Shown in pieces: positions 19,805 to 28,312 of a stretch of 64,000 nt of DNA. Numbering within the stretch: the stretch's first letter is position 1; each line of letters starts with the position of its first letter. Made by a program: the position numbers and the translations under genes. Under the pieces are notes generated by a model that saw only the letters and a program-made list of their open reading frames with translations, was not told where the DNA came from and did not search any database. This DNA is from an uncultured Chloroflexota bacterium (GTDB lineage: Bacteria > Chloroflexota > UBA11872), in the NCBI GenBank assembly GCA_958296175.1, contig OY282448.1, forward strand, positions 620,001 through 684,000, written 5' to 3'.

Positions 19805-20179
19805 TTACGCTTCGGTCGTGCCTTCGCGGCCGTAGTCGTCGGAGAGGCGCACCACGTCGTCGGGGTGGGGGGTGGAGACTTCCAGAACGCGGACGGGGCC
19901 GTGGGGGGCCTGGTAGCGGTGCACCTGGCCGGGAGTGACGCGCACGCTGGCGCCGGGGTCGAGGTCGCGCGTCGTCAGCGCGTCCTCCGCGCCGCCGATA
20001 ACCAGCCGCAGCGTGCCGTCCAGCACGTAGATCGTTTCGTCCTTGCGCTGGTGGTATTGCAGGCTCAGACGCGCGCCCTGGTCGATCTCGATGATCTTGC
20101 CGATGTACAGCTCGGTGGCGGCGTAAATGACTTCGCGGCCCCAGGGTTTGTCCACGATGGTTACGGGTCGATTGGTCAT
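19805..20179 (-). CDS. Stand-alone mannose-6-phosphate isomerase-type cupin
   Basis: The protein of 124 residues matches the C-terminal cupin domain of type II phosphomannose isomerases/ManC: KPWGREVIYA, then LQYHQRKDETIYVLDG and PGQVHRYQAP with metal-binding histidines. It lacks the nucleotidyltransferase half found in bifunctional ManC proteins. Its start overlaps the end of the phosphohexomutase gene as ATGA, and it closes the gmd-rmd-mutase operon. It probably interconverts fructose-6-phosphate and mannose-6-phosphate. Confidence 0.8.
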   Translation of the reverse strand: MTNRPVTIVDKPWGREVIYAATELYIGKIIEIDQGARLSLQYHQRKDETIYVLDGTLRLVIGGAEDALTTRDLDPGASVRVTPGQVHRYQAPHGPVRVLEVSTPHPDDVVRLSDDYGREGTTEA

Positions 20180-21627
20180 GCGTCAGCCGCCTCCAGGCCA
20201 ACGGCGCGGGCGCCGACGTGCAGCAGCGCGCGCATGCGGTCGGGGTCGGTGGTCTCGGTGTAAACGCGCAGCAGCGGCTCGGTGCCCGAAAAGCGGATCA
20301 GCAGCCAGCTTTCGTCGTCCAGGTAGTGCTTGAAGCCGTCCAGCTCGTTGCGGCGCCGCACGGCCGCGCCGTCGATGGCGTTGGGCGTCCAGGCCTGCGC
20401 GCGCGCCTCGATCTCCGCGCGGGCTTCGGCGGGAAAGTCCAGGTCGAGGCGGCCATAGTGGTATTCGCGGCCGAGCCGGGCGAACAGCATGGCGACCAGC
20501 TCGCTGGGGGTCTTGTCTTCGCGGGCCATCAGGTCCAGGAAGTAGAGACCCGCCGCCACGCCGTCGCGTTCGGGCATGTGGGGGCGGAACACGTACCCGC
20601 CGCTTTCCTCGCCGCCCATCATGGCGTCCAGCTTGCGCATGGCGGGGGCGACGTATTTCATGCCGACGCCGACTTCCGCCACGGGCACGCCGTACATCTG
20701 GCCGAGGCGCTCGAGCATGGAGCTGGTGGTGAGCGTTTTGACGATTGGCCGCCGCATGGCGCGGTGTTCCAGAAAGTAGTAGGCCAGCAGGGCGATGGTG
20801 CGGAGCTGGTCCACGTATCCGCCGCGCTCGTCGATGACGCCCAGCCGGTCGCCGTCGCCGTCGGTGACGATGCCCACGGCGGCGGCGCGGTCGCGCACGG
20901 CGGCGGAGGCCTCGTCTGTTTGGGGCGGGATGGGCTCGGGACGCGCCAGGCCTGGGAAGCGGGGGTTCCACTCGCTGTGGATTTCCTCCACGTGCAGCCG
21001 GCCGCCGTGCAGGAGGCGCGGCAGCCAGCCGGCGGCGGCGCCGTACATGGCGTCGACCACGACCCGCAGATCACGCCGCCGCAGGCCGTGCAGGTCCACC
21101 AGGGCGGCGACGTGTTGCAGATAGGCGTCGTCAGGCTGGAACTCGGCCCACAGGCCGGCGGCGGTTGCGGATGCGCGGTCCAGGCGCGCCACGGCGTCGC
21201 CGTCGACCTGGGCGACGGCGGCTTCGATCATGGCCAGGCGGTCGGGCGGCACGGCCGCGCCGCTGGCGCTGCGGACTTTGAAGCCGTTGTCGGCCGGCGG
21301 GTTGTGGCTGGCGGTAATCATCACGGCGCCGGCGGCGTTCCGCGCGGCGGCGCTGAAGGCCGCCACCGGCGTGGGGCAGGGGCGGTCCACCAGCCAGGCC
21401 GGAACGCCGTTGCCGGCCAGCACCGAGGCGGTGTGCGCGGCGAAGCGTTCGGAGCCGAAGCGGCGGTCGTAGCCCACCACGATGCCGCGCTGCCAGGGCC
21501 ACTGCCGGCGCACGAAGTGCGCGAACCCCTGCGCGACCCGCCCGACGTTGCGGAAGGTGTATTCGTCGCCGATGACGGCGCGCCAGCCGTCGGTGCCAAA
21601 GCGGATGGCCGTTTCGCCGAGCGGCAT
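20176..21627 (-). CDS. Phosphoglucomutase/phosphomannomutase family protein
   Basis: This 483-residue alpha-D-phosphohexomutase moves phosphate between C6 and C1 of a hexose. It starts with AIRFGTDGWRA, carries the phosphoserine loop ITASHNPPADNG, the Mg-binding DGDGDRLG and the sugar-binding GGEESGG, and ends with the phosphate-binding segment LIRFSGTEPLLR. It sits between rmd and the PMI cupin, so mannose-6-P to mannose-1-P for GDP-mannose is the likely role. The GDP-mannose pyrophosphorylase is not in this window. Confidence 0.92.
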   Translation of the reverse strand: MPLGETAIRFGTDGWRAVIGDEYTFRNVGRVAQGFAHFVRRQWPWQRGIVVGYDRRFGSERFAAHTASVLAGNGVPAWLVDRPCPTPVAAFSAAARNAAGAVMITASHNPPADNGFKVRSASGAAVPPDRLAMIEAAVAQVDGDAVARLDRASATAAGLWAEFQPDDAYLQHVAALVDLHGLRRRDLRVVVDAMYGAAAGWLPRLLHGGRLHVEEIHSEWNPRFPGLARPEPIPPQTDEASAAVRDRAAAVGIVTDGDGDRLGVIDERGGYVDQLRTIALLAYYFLEHRAMRRPIVKTLTTSSMLERLGQMYGVPVAEVGVGMKYVAPAMRKLDAMMGGEESGGYVFRPHMPERDGVAAGLYFLDLMAREDKTPSELVAMLFARLGREYHYGRLDLDFPAEARAEIEARAQAWTPNAIDGAAVRRRNELDGFKHYLDDESWLLIRFSGTEPLLRVYTETTDPDRMRALLHVGARAVGLEAADA

Positions 21628-21628
21628 G

Positions 21629-22579
21629 TCAGGCGTCTCCTCGGGTCTGCGTTGCGGCGCGCCATTGTCGCGCCTGCGCCAGCGCGTCGCGCAAGGAGGT
21701 GTCCAAGTCGATGCGCGGCCGCCAGCCGGTGTCACGGTGGAGCCGCGCGGCGTTGCCGACGATGGCGCGCGCGCGCCGGCCGGCCGGCCGGCCGGGTCGT
21801 TCGCACAGCTCGACCCGCGCGCCGCTGAGGGCGATGAGACGCTCGACGACCGTGCGCAGCGGCATGGCGCATCCCGAGGCCAGGTTGTAGACGGCCCCCG
21901 CCCGCCCCCGGCGGGCGGCGGCCACGAGCGCGGCGGCGGCGTCGCGCACGTCCGTGAAGTCACGCGCGCCGCTCAGGCTGAACGTGTGCACCGCCGGTTC
22001 CGCCCCGCCGTCCAGGATGGCCGCCAGCTGGTGCACCTGATTCCCCGGGAAATACGCCGCCGAGCGTCCGGGGCCGATGGTTCCGAAAATGCGCACGCGC
22101 ACGGTGTCCAGGCCGTCGGACAGGTGGTATTGCAGGGCCTGGAGGTCGGCGGCGGCTTTGGTGGCGGCGTAGACGCTGCGGGGTTGCAGCGGCGCGCCTT
22201 CGTCGATGGGCTCGTCGGATTCGACCTCGCCGTAGACCTCGGAGCTGCTGGCGGTCAGCAGCCGGGCCGCCGGCGCGCGGCGCTGGACGGCTTGGATCAG
22301 GCGCAGCTGGCCAAGCACGTTGACCTCGTAAGCGCGCCGCGGGTTGGCGGCGGCGGCGCCAGGATTGGCCACGGCGGCCAGATGCACGACCACCGAGGGC
22401 CGCACACGCGCCAGCAGGCGGTCGACCTGGTCGTCATCGCACACGTCCAGGCGCTCGACGCCGTCCCGCGCCTGTCCGTGGACGGCCGCAACGACGGGAT
22501 GCCCCGCCGCTCGGAAGGCCGCGGCGGCGTGGGCGCCGATAAACCCCGCGGCGCCCGTGACGAGGACCGGCCCGGCCAC
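21629..22579 (-). CDS. rmd: GDP-6-deoxy-D-mannose reductase (GDP-4-keto-6-deoxymannose reductase)
   Basis: This extended SDR has 316 residues with VTGAAGFIGAH, the active-site SSSEVYG and the YAATK catalytic pair. It follows gmd in the same direction with a 12-bp gap. Gmd-Rmd pairs convert GDP-mannose to GDP-D-rhamnose. Starting with GTG, it lacks the epimerase features of Fcl (GDP-fucose synthase), though that alternative is not excluded without alignment. Confidence 0.82.
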   Translation of the reverse strand: MAGPVLVTGAAGFIGAHAAAAFRAAGHPVVAAVHGQARDGVERLDVCDDDQVDRLLARVRPSVVVHLAAVANPGAAAANPRRAYEVNVLGQLRLIQAVQRRAPAARLLTASSSEVYGEVESDEPIDEGAPLQPRSVYAATKAAADLQALQYHLSDGLDTVRVRIFGTIGPGRSAAYFPGNQVHQLAAILDGGAEPAVHTFSLSGARDFTDVRDAAAALVAAARRGRAGAVYNLASGCAMPLRTVVERLIALSGARVELCERPGRPAGRRARAIVGNAARLHRDTGWRPRIDLDTSLRDALAQARQWRAATQTRGDA

Positions 22580-22591
22580 GTCCGCGACGGT

Positions 22592-23593
22592 CTAGCCGGA
22601 GCGGCGGCCCGCGGCCAGTTCGGCGTGAGCCAGCTCGTCGGCCACCAGGTCGAGGTCCGCGTCCACCATGATGCGCACCAGCTCCTCGAAGGTGACCGAG
22701 GGTTCCCAGCCCAGGTCCTCGCGGATGGCGCTGGGGTCGCCAATCAGGTGCACGACCTCGGCCGGGCGCAGGAAGTCCTCGCTAGTCGTGATGTGGTCGC
22801 TGGCGTTGCGGCCGAGATGCCCGAAGGCCAGGTCCGCAAACTCCAGGCCGGAATGGGTCTCGCCGGTGGCCAGCACGTAATCGCGCGGTTCGTCGCGCTG
22901 CATCATCATCCACATGCCGCGCACGTAATCGGGCGCGTAGCCCCAGTCGCGCGTGGTGGTCAGGTCGCCGAACGGCGCCGACTGCACCGCGCCGTGATGC
23001 ACGCGCGCCGCCAGGTAGCTGAGCTTGCGCGTCACGAACTCCAGCCCGCGCCGCGGCGACTCGTGGTTGAAGCAGATGCCCGAGCAGGCGAACATGCGGT
23101 AGCTCTCGCGGTAGTTGATGGTGATCCAGTGCCCGTAGAGCTTGGCCACGCCGTAAGGGCTGCGCGGGTAGAACGGGGTCGATTCGCGCTGCGGCCACTC
23201 CTGCACCATGCCGAACATCTCGCTGCTGGAGGCTTGGTAGAACTTGATGGCGGGGTCCACGGCGCGGATGGCCTCCAGCATGCGGGTCACGCCCAGGGCC
23301 GTGACCTCGCCGGTGAGCACGGGCTGCCGCCAGGAGGCCGCCACGAACGACTGCGCCGCCAGGTTGTAGACCTCGTCCGGCCGATGCCGCTGCAAGATGT
23401 CGATCAGCGAGAACTGGTCGTGCAAGTCCCCAGGTTCCAGGACGAGGTCGTCCTGCAAGTGGGCGATGCGCCCGTTGTTCTCCGTGCTCGTCCGACGCAC
23501 GACTCCGACGACCTTGTAGCCCTTCTCCAACAGGAACTCGGCCATGTACGAGCCGTCCTGGCCGGTGATGCCGGTGATAACGGCGCAGGGCAT
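22592..23593 (-). CDS. gmd: GDP-mannose 4,6-dehydratase
   Basis: This 333-residue enzyme converts GDP-D-mannose to GDP-4-keto-6-deoxy-D-mannose. Diagnostic segments are ITGITGQDGSYMAEFLL at the start, the NADP-binding VGVVRRTST, NLAAQSFV, YQASSSEMFG, and the Tyr/Lys pair in RSPYGVAKLYGHW. The ATG at 23593 has GAGG upstream; the 27-residue extension is rejected. It is the first gene of a four-gene minus-strand operon for a 6-deoxyhexose donor. Confidence 0.96.
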   Translation of the reverse strand: MPCAVITGITGQDGSYMAEFLLEKGYKVVGVVRRTSTENNGRIAHLQDDLVLEPGDLHDQFSLIDILQRHRPDEVYNLAAQSFVAASWRQPVLTGEVTALGVTRMLEAIRAVDPAIKFYQASSSEMFGMVQEWPQRESTPFYPRSPYGVAKLYGHWITINYRESYRMFACSGICFNHESPRRGLEFVTRKLSYLAARVHHGAVQSAPFGDLTTTRDWGYAPDYVRGMWMMMQRDEPRDYVLATGETHSGLEFADLAFGHLGRNASDHITTSEDFLRPAEVVHLIGDPSAIREDLGWEPSVTFEELVRIMVDADLDLVADELAHAELAAGRRSG

Positions 23594-23995
23594 GCGCAGC
23601 CTCGCTTTCCAAAGACGTCGTAGTAGTGTACGCGCGGCGCCAGCCGAAGGGCGCGGCGGCGGCGCTTTTCCCACGCCCTGGCAAGAAGTGCACCATCATC
23701 GACACCTCCCCGCACGCGGCCGCGCCTCTTTCCCCTCTCCCTGGCCAGGGAGAGGGTTAGGGTGAGGGTCGGGGCGCGGGGACGGACCCCTCATCCCTGC
23801 CCTCTCCCACCAGAGACCTATGCGTAACCTCCAGGCAAGGGGTCCGGTATCGACGAACCATCGCCCGCACCGGTGGGCCTCGCGCCTCCCGGATTCCGGA
23901 CCCGTATCGAGTGCCGGGCGGGCCTTCCGCCACAATGACGGATTATGCAAAGGCCCCTGCCAGGGAGAGGGCGTCGTAAGCATTGGGACGTTCAT
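23594..23995. repeat. Divergent intergenic spacer with REP-like palindrome (copy 2)
   Basis: The 400-bp gap between the divergent gmd and yqeC-like genes carries the repeat at 23732-23770, with stem CCCTCTCCCTGGCCAGGGAGAGGG and tail TTAGGGTGAGGG. No coding frame is convincing. Promoters for both directions should lie here, but I cannot pick them with confidence. Confidence 0.65.
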
Positions 23996-24829
23996 ATGGA
24001 TGATGACAGGAATGCCGCAGGCGGCACGGGAAAGGCGCCGCCGGGCGTGAGCGCCGCGGCGCGTCAGCGCATCGACCTGGGCGAGATTGCGGGGCGCGGC
24101 GACATTGCGGCCATCGTGGGCGCCGGGGGCAAGACCTCCACCATGTTCGCGCTGGCCGCCGCGGCGGCGGCGCGCGGCCTGCGCGTGGTGACGACCAAGT
24201 CGACCACCATCCACCCGCCGTCGATGGCGCGGTCGCCGCGGCTGGTGGTCTCGCCTCCCGCACGCTGGCGCGGCGACCTGCCGGCGGCGCTGGCCGCGCA
24301 TCCCGTCGTCACCGTGGTCACGGCCGCACCCAGCGAGCGCAGGTTCGACGGCGTGCCCCCCGCCCTGGCGCCGGATCTCCTGCGCGCATCTGGCGCGGAC
24401 CTGTTGATCGTCGAGGCGGACGGCGCGCGCCGCCGTCTGCTCAAAGCGCCCGCCGCGCACGAACCCGCCATGCCCGCCGGCGCGTCGCTGGTAGTGCCGG
24501 TGGCCTCGCTGGCCGCCGTGGGCCGTCCGCTGGACGAGCGCCGCGTGCACCGCCCCGAGCTGGCAGCCGCGCTGCTGGGCGTCACGCGCGGCGCCGCGCT
24601 CACGGTTCGGCACGCCGCCCGCCTGCTGCTGGACGACCGCGGAGGTCTCAAACACGCCCCGCCCACCGCCCGCATCTGGCCCACGCTCACCGCCACCGGC
24701 CGCATCGACCCGGCAGCGCTGGCCGACCTCCGCACCGCCCTGGCCGCCCACCCCCAAGTCACCGGCTGGATCGAAGCAGACGCCCAGTGGACATTCACGG
24801 CCTGGCGCTGCGGCCTGGCCCAGACGTAG
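23996..24829 (+). CDS. yqeC: YqeC-like selenium-dependent hydroxylase accessory protein
   Basis: This protein of about 277 residues has a P-loop-like VGAGGKTSTMFALA and the phrases VTTKSTTIHPP and VEADGARRRLLKAPAAHEP. These are hallmarks of the YqeC family, linked to selenium-dependent molybdenum hydroxylase maturation. No such hydroxylase is visible here, but an AOR-family molybdopterin enzyme occurs at 59-61 kb. ATG at 23996 was preferred over 23945. The neighbouring PIN gene converges on its 3' end. Confidence 0.75.
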   Translation: MDDDRNAAGGTGKAPPGVSAAARQRIDLGEIAGRGDIAAIVGAGGKTSTMFALAAAAAARGLRVVTTKSTTIHPPSMARSPRLVVSPPARWRGDLPAALAAHPVVTVVTAAPSERRFDGVPPALAPDLLRASGADLLIVEADGARRRLLKAPAAHEPAMPAGASLVVPVASLAAVGRPLDERRVHRPELAAALLGVTRGAALTVRHAARLLLDDRGGLKHAPPTARIWPTLTATGRIDPAALADLRTALAAHPQVTGWIEADAQWTFTAWRCGLAQT

Positions 24830-24945
24830 GGTGGCATCCCTGTTCGGAGCCGACGGGTCGATCCTGCGTCCAGGAGGCCGACGCGGCCCTGGTAGAGGTG
24901 CGACGGCTCGGGTGACTCATTTGCTCCACACAGGCGCCCGCGGGT

Positions 24946-25481
24946 TCAGGAAAGCCACCCTTCGCGCACGACCAATGCCTCCAACGGAATCCACGGCACG
25001 CCTTCGGCTTCGCATACATCCGGAATTTTTGGTAGTTCACACGGCGAGACGAAAGTCGCTTCGGCATTTCCGAGGTCAAGACCGTCCACCCGTAGACGCT
25101 GGCGTAAGCGATGAGCCAGGGATCGGCGGGGTCCTTAGAGGAGTCATCCGGCACAAGCCTTGGGTGCGCGGTGTCGAGGCGCCGATATGCGGTCACCACG
25201 TCGGAGCTCAGCGGCTGAACGCGGAAGCCCTGGTGAGCCGTAAGCCTTTGCTCGCCTGCAGGGTCGAGCCTCTCCAGTTCCTGCCGGACGGCAGGGACCA
25301 GTTTGAGCCGCTGTGCTCGGACGAGCCCTTCGATACCTGCCCAAATCTTCTGCGCGTCGGCCGGCGGGAACTTCGGAGGCGGGCGGGGCGCGCCCGGCAC
25401 GACCACGTGCGAGTCGTTCAAGTCCATCACGCAGCAGGTGTCGATCGCGTAGACCGGCGGGGTGCTGCTCGACAAGATCAC
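24946..25481 (-). pseudogene. DUF4411-like PIN-domain protein with a frameshift
   Basis: The gene starts with GTG overlapping the upstream stop as GTGA. The N-terminal part reads YAIDTCCVMDLND (first PIN acidic residue), a Lys/Glu-rich middle, and DDSSKDPADPWLIAYASVYG with the later acidic pair. At the T5 run 25026-25030 the frame is lost. One extra base would restore a typical end IPDVCEAEGVPWIPLEAL and a stop at 24946. Without it the frame runs on to 24795 and into the yqeC-like gene. Family members are putative RNase toxins partnered with XRE-ImmA/IrrE proteins, as here. A sequencing error in the homopolymer is possible. Confidence 0.8.
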
Positions 25482-26674
25482 GCCGGCAGGGCGTGCGCAC
25501 GCTGACTTTGCGCCGCGAGCTCTGCAAACGTGTCCAGCGATTTGTGGTTCAGGTTGAGGATGGCGCTTGCATCCCGTGTATCGATAACCTCGGCCTGCAG
25601 GGCTTTCAGGAAGGCGTCAGCCACTTCCGGGCCGACTTCGTAGAACCGCGCTCGTCCTGGCGAGCGGCGGAACGGCCTGGCTGGACCAGGCGGCTGGGCA
25701 TGGGGCTCGATGTCCCTTGCCTGGATGAGATGCGCCATCCGATCGATGGCGTCGGTTACCCCGCATTGCTTGAGCCGGATACCGGCAGCCATGTAGCTGA
25801 CCCGAAACCGCGACGCAATCGAGCCGACGTGCGACAGATCCCACTGCCACGGCTTCAGGTCGGCGTGTCGGGACGCAACCACGGAGAGCAAGACGTCGCG
25901 AGGCATGAGCATGGCGGCCGCGACTCGGTTGCACCATTGTTCGACGGGCAGGTGCGGCCCGGACCGCACCTGCTGATCGGAAACCCCCGGACGGCGCAAC
26001 AGAAGATGCGCGTATTCGTGGAACAGGGTGAACGAGCGCGCCTGGTAGTTCTGCCGATCGGTGTTGACGATGATGACCGGGGGTCGGTCTGCGTCAAGCA
26101 GCGACACGCCGAGGCCCTCGCTGCGCGGCCATTTCTTCTGGAAAACCAGAATGCCGCGGCGTTCCAGCAGACTGCGGCAGGCTTGGTAGACCTGGGCCGC
26201 GGAGGCGTGCGACGGAAGGTCAGGATCGAGTCCCAGGGCTTTCCGCTCACGCTTCGCCGCCTGCTCGACGTCGTCGTCCAGGGTGCAGGTCGTGACGTCG
26301 GCGCGCGGGAATAGGCCGGGGTCCACCTCCAGCATGTCGGCCAGCGCCCGCTGAATTCGGCGGGCTTCGCGCACGACCAGCAGGACGTCCTCGGAGGCGG
26401 TGAGTCGTGCGCTTCCCACAGATCGGAAGTCTTGCGGAGGAGGCGCGGCGGCGGGCGGCGATGCGCGCAGCAATGCGGAGCGTGTTTGCTTGTAGGCCTG
26501 CGCGACCAGATCCAGGCGCCCGAGACTGATCGGGTTCTGGCCCGTTTCGAGCGCTGCAAGCTCGGACGGCGGCACGCCAATCGCGTCGGCGGCTTTCTGC
26601 AACGAGTAGCCGCGCAGGCCGCGCGCCCAGCGAAGGACGGGCCCGCTAATCTGAATCTGCTGTCGTGCCGCCAT
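25478..26674 (-). CDS. XRE-family HTH plus ImmA/IrrE metallopeptidase
   Basis: The 398-residue protein has an N-terminal helix-turn-helix (about residues 10-65; GYSLQKAADAIGVPPSELAALETG) and a C-terminal zinc peptidase domain with HEYAH at 219-223. Proteins of this COG2856-XRE architecture act as antitoxins or as stress-activated repressor-cleaving proteases. The adjacent, overlapping PIN gene makes a toxin-antitoxin-like pair. It probably autoregulates through the HTH. Confidence 0.88.
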   Translation of the reverse strand: MAARQQIQISGPVLRWARGLRGYSLQKAADAIGVPPSELAALETGQNPISLGRLDLVAQAYKQTRSALLRASPPAAAPPPQDFRSVGSARLTASEDVLLVVREARRIQRALADMLEVDPGLFPRADVTTCTLDDDVEQAAKRERKALGLDPDLPSHASAAQVYQACRSLLERRGILVFQKKWPRSEGLGVSLLDADRPPVIIVNTDRQNYQARSFTLFHEYAHLLLRRPGVSDQQVRSGPHLPVEQWCNRVAAAMLMPRDVLLSVVASRHADLKPWQWDLSHVGSIASRFRVSYMAAGIRLKQCGVTDAIDRMAHLIQARDIEPHAQPPGPARPFRRSPGRARFYEVGPEVADAFLKALQAEVIDTRDASAILNLNHKSLDTFAELAAQSQRAHALPA

Positions 26675-26908
26675 CGCAATACCCTGGTGCAGGCCGCAGT
26701 GCGGCCTTCTTCATCTGTTCTACCCGCAGATCGGGCACGCCCTTGCGCCGCTGCAACCGCGCAGCGCACCGCTCGAGGATACCTGCGCACGCCTGACGCC
26801 GCCTTCATCGAGACGAACCACGGGGGATCAACCTTGCGGCGGCATAGGCGAACGCGGCGGCGGTGCGTCAGAATGCGGGGCGGGTGTTGGGGGGAGGCTG
26901 GGGTGCTG

Positions 26909-28042
26909 ATGAGTGGTGACGTTGCGCGGCCTGATGCGGGCGGCGGGTCTGTGGTGATCGATGCGGATCGGTTGCTGGATACGTTTCTGGCGCTGTTGTC
27001 GGTGGACAGTTACTACGGCGACGAAGAGCGCGTGGTGGCCGTCATCAAGCCTCGCATGGAGGGGCTGGGTATCGTATGGCGCTCCGACCCGCATGGGAAT
27101 CTGATCGGCGCATGGCCGGGTCGGGAGCGCGACGGCGAGCCGATCGTGCTCAACGCGCACATGGACACGGTGCGCCCCACGCCCGGCATGGTTCCGGTGG
27201 TCAAGGACGACGGGGTGTATTCCGACGGGTCGTCGGTGCTGGGCGCGGACGACAAGGCGGGGGTGGCGGCGATTATGGAGGCGGTGCGCGCCGTGCACGC
27301 GTCTGGCCAGCCGCACGCGCCGATCGAGCTGGTGTTCACGGTGGGCGAGGACGTGGGGCACATTGGCTCCAAGGCCTTCGACCCGAGCGAGGTGCGCGGG
27401 CGCCGGTGTTTCGTGCTGGACGCCGGCGAGGCGGTTGGCGGCGTGGTGACGCGGGCGCCGGGTCAGCGGCGCTTCGAGTTCACCTTCCGCGGCACGGCGG
27501 CGCACGCGGGGGTGGAGCCCGAACTGGGGGTCAGCGCGATTGCCATGGCGGCCCGCGCCATCGACCGCATGCCGCTGGGGCGCGTGGACGCCATCACGAC
27601 GGCCAACGTGGGCACGATCCAGGGCGGACAGGCCTACAACATCGTGGCGCCGGAGGCGGTGGTCAACGTGGAATGCCGCAGCTTGTCCGAGGCGCGCCTG
27701 GAACGGCAGGCGGCCGACGTGGCGGGCGCCGCCCGCCAGGCGGCGGCGGACTTTGGCGGCGCGGTGGACATCGAGACGCACACGTTCTACACCGCCTACC
27801 AGCTGGACGACGACGATCCGGCGGTGCGTCTGGCGGACGCCGCCATCGAAGCCGCCGGCCTGGAGCCGCGGCACGTCAGCACGGGCGGCGGCAGCGACGC
27901 GCACGAGTTCAACGAGAAGGGCATCACCTCGGTGTGCCTGGGGGTGGGTTACGTGGACGTGCACACCGTGACGGAGTTCATGCCGCACGAGGCGCTGCGG
28001 GACGTTACCCGCGTTACGACGGAGCTGATCCGGCTGGCGTAG
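26909..28042 (+). CDS. M20-family metallopeptidase (PepT/ArgE/DapE-like)
   Basis: The protein of about 377 residues is a zinc aminopeptidase or deacylase. Metal ligands are seen in LNAHMDTVRP and GADDKAG, the catalytic Glu pair in VGEDVGHIG, and the late GGGSDAHEFNEKG. The dimerisation domain lies at about residues 185-290 (HAGVEPELGVSAI). The best match is the PepT-like branch (tripeptidase or YgeY-like). GTG at 26903 is an alternative start. It is followed by a 700-bp non-coding stretch. Confidence 0.87.
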   Translation: MSGDVARPDAGGGSVVIDADRLLDTFLALLSVDSYYGDEERVVAVIKPRMEGLGIVWRSDPHGNLIGAWPGRERDGEPIVLNAHMDTVRPTPGMVPVVKDDGVYSDGSSVLGADDKAGVAAIMEAVRAVHASGQPHAPIELVFTVGEDVGHIGSKAFDPSEVRGRRCFVLDAGEAVGGVVTRAPGQRRFEFTFRGTAAHAGVEPELGVSAIAMAARAIDRMPLGRVDAITTANVGTIQGGQAYNIVAPEAVVNVECRSLSEARLERQAADVAGAARQAAADFGGAVDIETHTFYTAYQLDDDDPAVRLADAAIEAAGLEPRHVSTGGGSDAHEFNEKGITSVCLGVGYVDVHTVTEFMPHEALRDVTRVTTELIRLA

Positions 28043-28312
28043 GGCGACCCCGCCGGGCGCGGCGAACCGTGTCGGTCTTTCTTCCTCGGTCCGACCAGTT
28101 CCCCGGCTTGCTGACCTTCCTCCATTTCTTGGCTAGGCCCACGTTGATTTACCAGTCTGTGATGTATTCTTGCAGTATCGCGGGGAAAGGAGGCATCTGC
28201 TAGTTAATCCAGCTGCACGCCTACAGCGTGTTGCCATCGTGGATTGACAGCAACTCCCGAATGCCCAACCGTTGAGGGCAAAGCAACAGAAGTGATTTGC
28301 TTTCTCAACTGA
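28043..28312. other. Non-coding stretch with an orphan ribosome-binding site
   Basis: After the M20 gene there is a promoter-like TTGATT...TATTCT (28144-28170, spacer short at 15 bp) and a strong AAAGGAGG near 28186-28193, but no start codon follows and an in-frame TAG comes at once. This may be the truncated front end of a lost gene. A hairpin lies at 28271-28309. Confidence 0.4.
28271..28309 (-). terminator. Hairpin directly downstream of the tRNA-like gene
   Basis: Two stacked stems, GTTGAG/CTCAAC and AAAGCAA/TTGCTTT, are separated by a 3-nt bulge and close a 10-nt loop. It begins 4 bp after the tRNA 3' end on the minus strand. It could end or process that transcript; there is no U tract. 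Confidence 0.45.

Noticed and set aside
24795-24945. C-terminal extension of the PIN protein into the yqeC-like gene
   Set aside because: The extension is Arg/Ser-rich out-of-frame sequence; the family-like ending lies in the other frame and stops at 24946.
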